7,028 bases of DNA, from contig JACNHM010000446.1 of the NCBI GenBank assembly GCA_014383605.1, positions 1-7,028 on the forward strand. The letters are read 5' to 3'. The DNA comes from Chloroflexota bacterium. Lineage in GTDB: Bacteria; Chloroflexota; Anaerolineae; UBA3071. Each line of letters starts with the position of its first letter. The stretch's first letter is position 1. The notes beneath the pieces were generated by a model. The model saw only the letters and a list, made by a program, of their open reading frames with translations, made no database searches and had not been told where the DNA came from. Shown here in pieces: positions 4,515 through 7,028 of the stretch. The position numbers and the translations under genes were made by a program.

Positions 4515-6755
4515 ATGCCACCTGAAGAATCCACAAACATACTCCAAGGGACTCTATCACGCGCGCGCCGCCTGTGGTGGCTGATCCCCGTGGCGGCGGT
4601 ACTCATCGCCGGAGGGCTGTTCGTCAACCACCGCTGGCAGGCCTATCAGGACTATGTGGCTCACATCCGGCCTGGGGTGACCATCACCGGCCTGGACGTG
4701 GGCAGGATGACGCCCGACGAGGCCCGGACCCTGGTACGGCAGGAATGGGAAGATCCGCTGGCCCGCCCCATTGCACTTCGCTACCTTGACCGCAGCCAGG
4801 AGCTTGACCCGGCAGTGGTGGGCTTCACTGTGCTTGTGGAGGCGATGGTGAACGAGGCCACTGCCGTCGGCGCGGACACCCGCTTCAGCGATTTCCTATT
4901 CCAAACCCCACTGCCCTTCGACGTGGACGCGCCCTTGCAGACCAAGTTCGACCGCGCGCTGCTGGCCAATTTCGTGGATGATCTCGCAGCGAGCGTTGAT
5001 CGTCCGCTGCAAGAGCATCGCCTCAGCGCGGCAGACCTGGCCTTCTATCCCAGCCAGGCGGGGCTCGAGCTTGGCCGCAATGAGGCCGTAGAGATGATCG
5101 CCGCAGCTCTGTCCGACCGAGAGGCGCGCACCATCACGCTGCCGGTTGCCGTCCTTGAGGTTACGCCGCTAGACGAGACCAACCTACGTTCAGAGCTGGA
5201 AGATATCGCCGCCGGCATTGACCATTCGGTGCGTGAGCACCGCCTCAGCGAGGAAGACCTGACCTTCTATCCCGGCCAGGCGGGGCTTGAGCTCGACCGC
5301 GATGAGGCCATGGAGATGATCGCCGCAGTTCTGGCCGACGGAGAGACGCGCCCCATCGAGCTGCCAGTCAACGACCTCGAGGTTACGCCGCCGGACGAGG
5401 CCGCCCTGCGTTCTGAGCTGGAGGTTATCGCCGCAGACATTTATCAGCCGGTGCAGGAGCATCGCTTCAGCGCAGAAGACCTGGCCTTCTACCCCGGACA
5501 GGCAGGGCTTAAGCTTGACACAGATGAGGCTGTGGAAATGATCGCCGCAGCTCTGGCCAACAAAGAGACAAGCCCCATCAAGCTGCGAGTTGCCCCCCTA
5601 GAAGTTGCGCCCCTTAGCGAGGCCGACGTCCGTTCTGAACTAGAGGCCATCGCCGCTGTATCTCATATCCGTCCAAAGCCAGCCCAGGCGATAAGCACTA
5701 CCCTGGAAGATGACCCGCGCTGGCCCGAGTCGTGGACGCCCTTCGACGCCGACATGACTATCTACGACTTCGAGCCGGGGCGGATGGGCCGCGCGCTGGA
5801 CGTGGAAGCATCGCTGACGGCTATTACCACCGCCCTGGAATCCGATGCAATTGATTCCGTCTCCCTGGTCATCACCGACGTGGCCCCGGCGCCCCTCCCC
5901 TTGTCCGACCTCAAGCCGCTGCTGCTCGACATCAGCAGTGACTTCAGCGGCACGACCGGCTTGTACGTCCAGGATCTCTCCACTGGCGAAGAACTCACCC
6001 ACAATATCCACGTCGTGTACGCCGGCACGAGCCTACTCAAGGCTGGCATTCTGGTCACTGCCTACCGCACCTGGGACGGCGATCTGCCCGATGATGTTCA
6101 ACTCAATGTCTCCTACATGATCTCCGAGAGCATCAACGCCGCCTCCAACCTGGTGCTGATGGAAATCGGCGGAGGAGACGCGACGGAAGGAGTTAAGCGA
6201 GTCAACGAGACCTTCCACGCCCTGGGATTGGTCCGCACCTTCATGCGTCAGCCTTATTATATCGAGGGCGGGGTGAATTGGCCATCCATCCCCAAACCCG
6301 AATTGCCTGAGGTCAACGTGCCCGCCGCCGAGGCCGCCATTGACACCCGTCCCGATCCCATGATGCAGACCTGGCTGGCTGACCTGGCAGTGCTGTGGGA
6401 GGCGATTTACCAGGGATGCCAGGGTGAGGGCAAGCTACTGGCGGCTTATGACAACCTGACCGCCGAGGATTGCTGCGAGATGCTGGACTGGCTGAAGACC
6501 AATCCCGTGCGCAGCGTCATCGGAGCCAGCGTCCCGCCAGAGACACCCATCGCCCACAAACACGGCTGGGTGGGCGATACCCGCTCCGATATAGGGGTCG
6601 TCTTCACTCCGCAGGGCGACTACCTGTTCGGGCTGCTCCTGTGGGAGGACACGGACTGGATCAACTGGGATCGCTGCTTCCCCATCTTCCGCCGCCTGTC
6701 GGCCACGGTGTACAATTACTTCACCCACGTCTCCAAAGTGATGTCTGATGAGTAG
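4515..6755 (+). CDS. Membrane-anchored serine hydrolase with expanded PG-binding-like repeats, paralogue of the 505-1917 gene
   Basis: A 746-residue protein. A basic stretch (RARR) precedes one membrane anchor, about residues 21-38. Residues about 48-148 begin [20 protein letters not shown], the VanW/YoaR-type putative peptidoglycan-binding pattern. Residues 149-370 are three tandem 74-residue units, each with a [24 protein letters not shown] core and ending near LEVTP; a fourth, partial copy (RSELEAIAA) runs into a divergent final unit. Residues about 470-746 are the class A beta-lactamase-type domain: SxxK is S506-L-L-K509, the SDN-equivalent S539-I-N541, the KTG-equivalent K682-H-G684 in HKHGWVGD. 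No Glu166 counterpart can be assigned with confidence. It is about 276 residues longer than its paralogue, mostly through the repeats. It starts 12 nt after the M14-M23 gene. A wall-related, extracytoplasmic role is inferred; the reaction is unknown. Confidence 0.85.
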   Translation: MPPEESTNILQGTLSRARRLWWLIPVAAVLIAGGLFVNHRWQAYQDYVAHIRPGVTITGLDVGRMTPDEARTLVRQEWEDPLARPIALRYLDRSQELDPAVVGFTVLVEAMVNEATAVGADTRFSDFLFQTPLPFDVDAPLQTKFDRALLANFVDDLAASVDRPLQEHRLSAADLAFYPSQAGLELGRNEAVEMIAAALSDREARTITLPVAVLEVTPLDETNLRSELEDIAAGIDHSVREHRLSEEDLTFYPGQAGLELDRDEAMEMIAAVLADGETRPIELPVNDLEVTPPDEAALRSELEVIAADIYQPVQEHRFSAEDLAFYPGQAGLKLDTDEAVEMIAAALANKETSPIKLRVAPLEVAPLSEADVRSELEAIAAVSHIRPKPAQAISTTLEDDPRWPESWTPFDADMTIYDFEPGRMGRALDVEASLTAITTALESDAIDSVSLVITDVAPAPLPLSDLKPLLLDISSDFSGTTGLYVQDLSTGEELTHNIHVVYAGTSLLKAGILVTAYRTWDGDLPDDVQLNVSYMISESINAASNLVLMEIGGGDATEGVKRVNETFHALGLVRTFMRQPYYIEGGVNWPSIPKPELPEVNVPAAEAAIDTRPDPMMQTWLADLAVLWEAIYQGCQGEGKLLAAYDNLTAEDCCEMLDWLKTNPVRSVIGASVPPETPIAHKHGWVGDTRSDIGVVFTPQGDYLFGLLLWEDTDWINWDRCFPIFRRLSATVYNYFTHVSKVMSDE
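4959..5624 (+). repeat. Three tandem 222-bp coding repeats (74 residues each)
   Basis: Units at 4959-5180, 5181-5402 and 5403-5624 align without gaps; the codons for EHR fall at 5013, 5235 and 5457, spaced exactly 222 bp. Shared features are EHR(L/F)S, DL(A/T)FYP(S/G)QAGL, EA(V/M)EMIAA and LEV(T/A)P. A partial fourth unit starts at 5625. The paralogue at 505-1917 carries only one comparable unit. The copies have diverged, so the amplification is not recent, but the constant length suggests structural constraint. Confidence 0.9.
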
Positions 6756-7028
6756 CTGGAAGTTGGAGGTTGGAGATTGGAAGCCTGCCCTGAGCCTGGT
6801 CGAAGGGTTGGAAGTTGGAAGTTGGAGATTGGAGATTGGTGTCCTGGCATTGGTAGGGGTGCTTCTCCTACTGTCTCTGACCGCCATCCAATGCACACCA
6901 GCTAACTCTCCCCGTCCCCCCGCCCCCCCCCCCCCCCCCCCCCAAACCCCCCCCCCCCCCCCCCCCCTACCCCACCCCCCCCCCCCCCCCCCCCCCCCAC
7001 CCCCCCCCTCCCCCCCCCCCCCCCCCCC
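6748..7028 (+). CDS. 5' part of a probable secreted/lipoprotein gene, truncated at the sequence end
   Basis: An open frame from ATG 6748, overlapping the preceding stop (TAG 6753-6755) by 8 nt, stays open to the end. Its first 27 codons are satellite DNA. Then comes TTG GAG ATT (6829), a hydrophobic run [11 protein letters not shown] and Cys (6892-6894) in TAIQC, followed by TPANSPRPP, which looks like the start of a Pro/Thr linker. This layout copies the start of the M14-M23 lipoprotein. From TTG 6829 the cysteine is residue 22, the same number as in that gene; GGAAG at 6817-6821 could be its ribosome site. The lipobox is imperfect (Gln before Cys), so an uncleaved anchor or ordinary signal peptide is possible. 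Beyond about 6911 the sequence is poly-C and should not be trusted. Function unknown; the start (6748 or 6829) is unsettled. Confidence 0.55.
   Translation, partial: MSSWKLEVGDWKPALSLVEGLEVGSWRLEIGVLALVGVLLLLSLTAIQCTPANSPRPPAPPPPPPQTPPPPPPLPHPPPPPPPPPPPSPPPPP
6756..6838 (-). repeat. Inverted copy of the satellite plus TCGACCAGGCTCAGGG element
   Basis: The minus strand reads CCAATCTCCAATCTCCAA, then CCAACTT units, then the 25-bp element (6783-6807 on this strand, identical to the copies at 3841 and 3886), then TTCCAATCTCCAACCTCCAA. It is therefore an imperfect long inverted repeat of 3808-3944 about 2.9 kb away. It starts right after the stop of the second serine hydrolase and runs into the signal peptide of the next gene. 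Confidence 0.9.
6911..7028. other. Poly-C tract, probable sequencing or assembly artefact
   Basis: From about 6911 the sequence is almost only C, broken by a few A, T and G, up to the last base. Nothing else in the window has such composition. A likely cause is reads of failed poly-G signal, or mis-assembly in a C-rich Pro/Thr linker, at a contig end. No feature should be read from it. Confidence 0.85.

Noticed and set aside
6756..6838. Rho-independent terminator after the second serine hydrolase
   Set aside because: The stretch is a satellite with a repeat element; I see no compact GC hairpin followed by a T run, and a further gene frame overlaps the stop codon.

Overview
The window is about 7 kb of GC-rich DNA that looks like an uncultured Chloroflexota (Anaerolineae-like) bacterium. 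This rests on pattern recognition only. The supporting signs are lipoproteins with long Thr/Pro 'TPTPTPT' linkers, intergenic and in-frame copies of a TCGACCAGGCTCAGGG-type repeat, and TTGGAGATT / CCAACTTCCAA heptamer satellites. No rRNA, tRNA, transposase or phage gene is visible.

Layout, all on the + strand: a repeat-rich leader (1-140) with a plausible sigma70-type promoter at 124-152; a small DUF2007-type protein (189-464); a membrane-anchored serine hydrolase of the class A beta-lactamase fold with a VanW/YoaR-like putative peptidoglycan-binding N-terminus (505-1917); a large lipoprotein joining an M14 zinc carboxypeptidase, a beta-propeller-like region and an M23 (LytM-type) metallopeptidase (1953-4502); a second, longer serine hydrolase paralogous to the first, with three tandem 74-residue units in its N-terminal region (4515-6755); and the 5' end of another probable secreted or lipoprotein gene (from about 6748), lost in an unreliable poly-C tract at the end of the sequence (6911-7028). 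Gaps between genes are 12-40 nt or overlaps, so the five genes are probably one operon.

Read together, this looks like an extracytoplasmic cell-wall module. Two anchored penicillin-recognising-type serine enzymes flank a lipoprotein carrying two metallopeptidase domains, both from families that often act on peptidoglycan peptides. The substrate is inferred; no enzyme here can be assigned a reaction from sequence alone. DUF2007 may supply a cytoplasmic regulatory link, which is speculative.

The least ordinary feature is how satellite DNA is woven into the genes. A 7-bp GGAGATT array lies on the start of the M14-M23 gene and has apparently displaced its ATG by a 28-bp, frame-changing duplication, leaving a TTG start. 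A related array lies at the same place in the partial downstream gene: in both, a TTG GAG ATT codon triplet begins 21 codons before the candidate lipobox cysteine. A third array, with two copies of the TCGACCAGGCTCAGGG repeat, forms an in-frame 45-residue insert between the propeller and the M23 domain. Whether this acts as a slippage switch or is mutational debris cannot be decided from one sequence.
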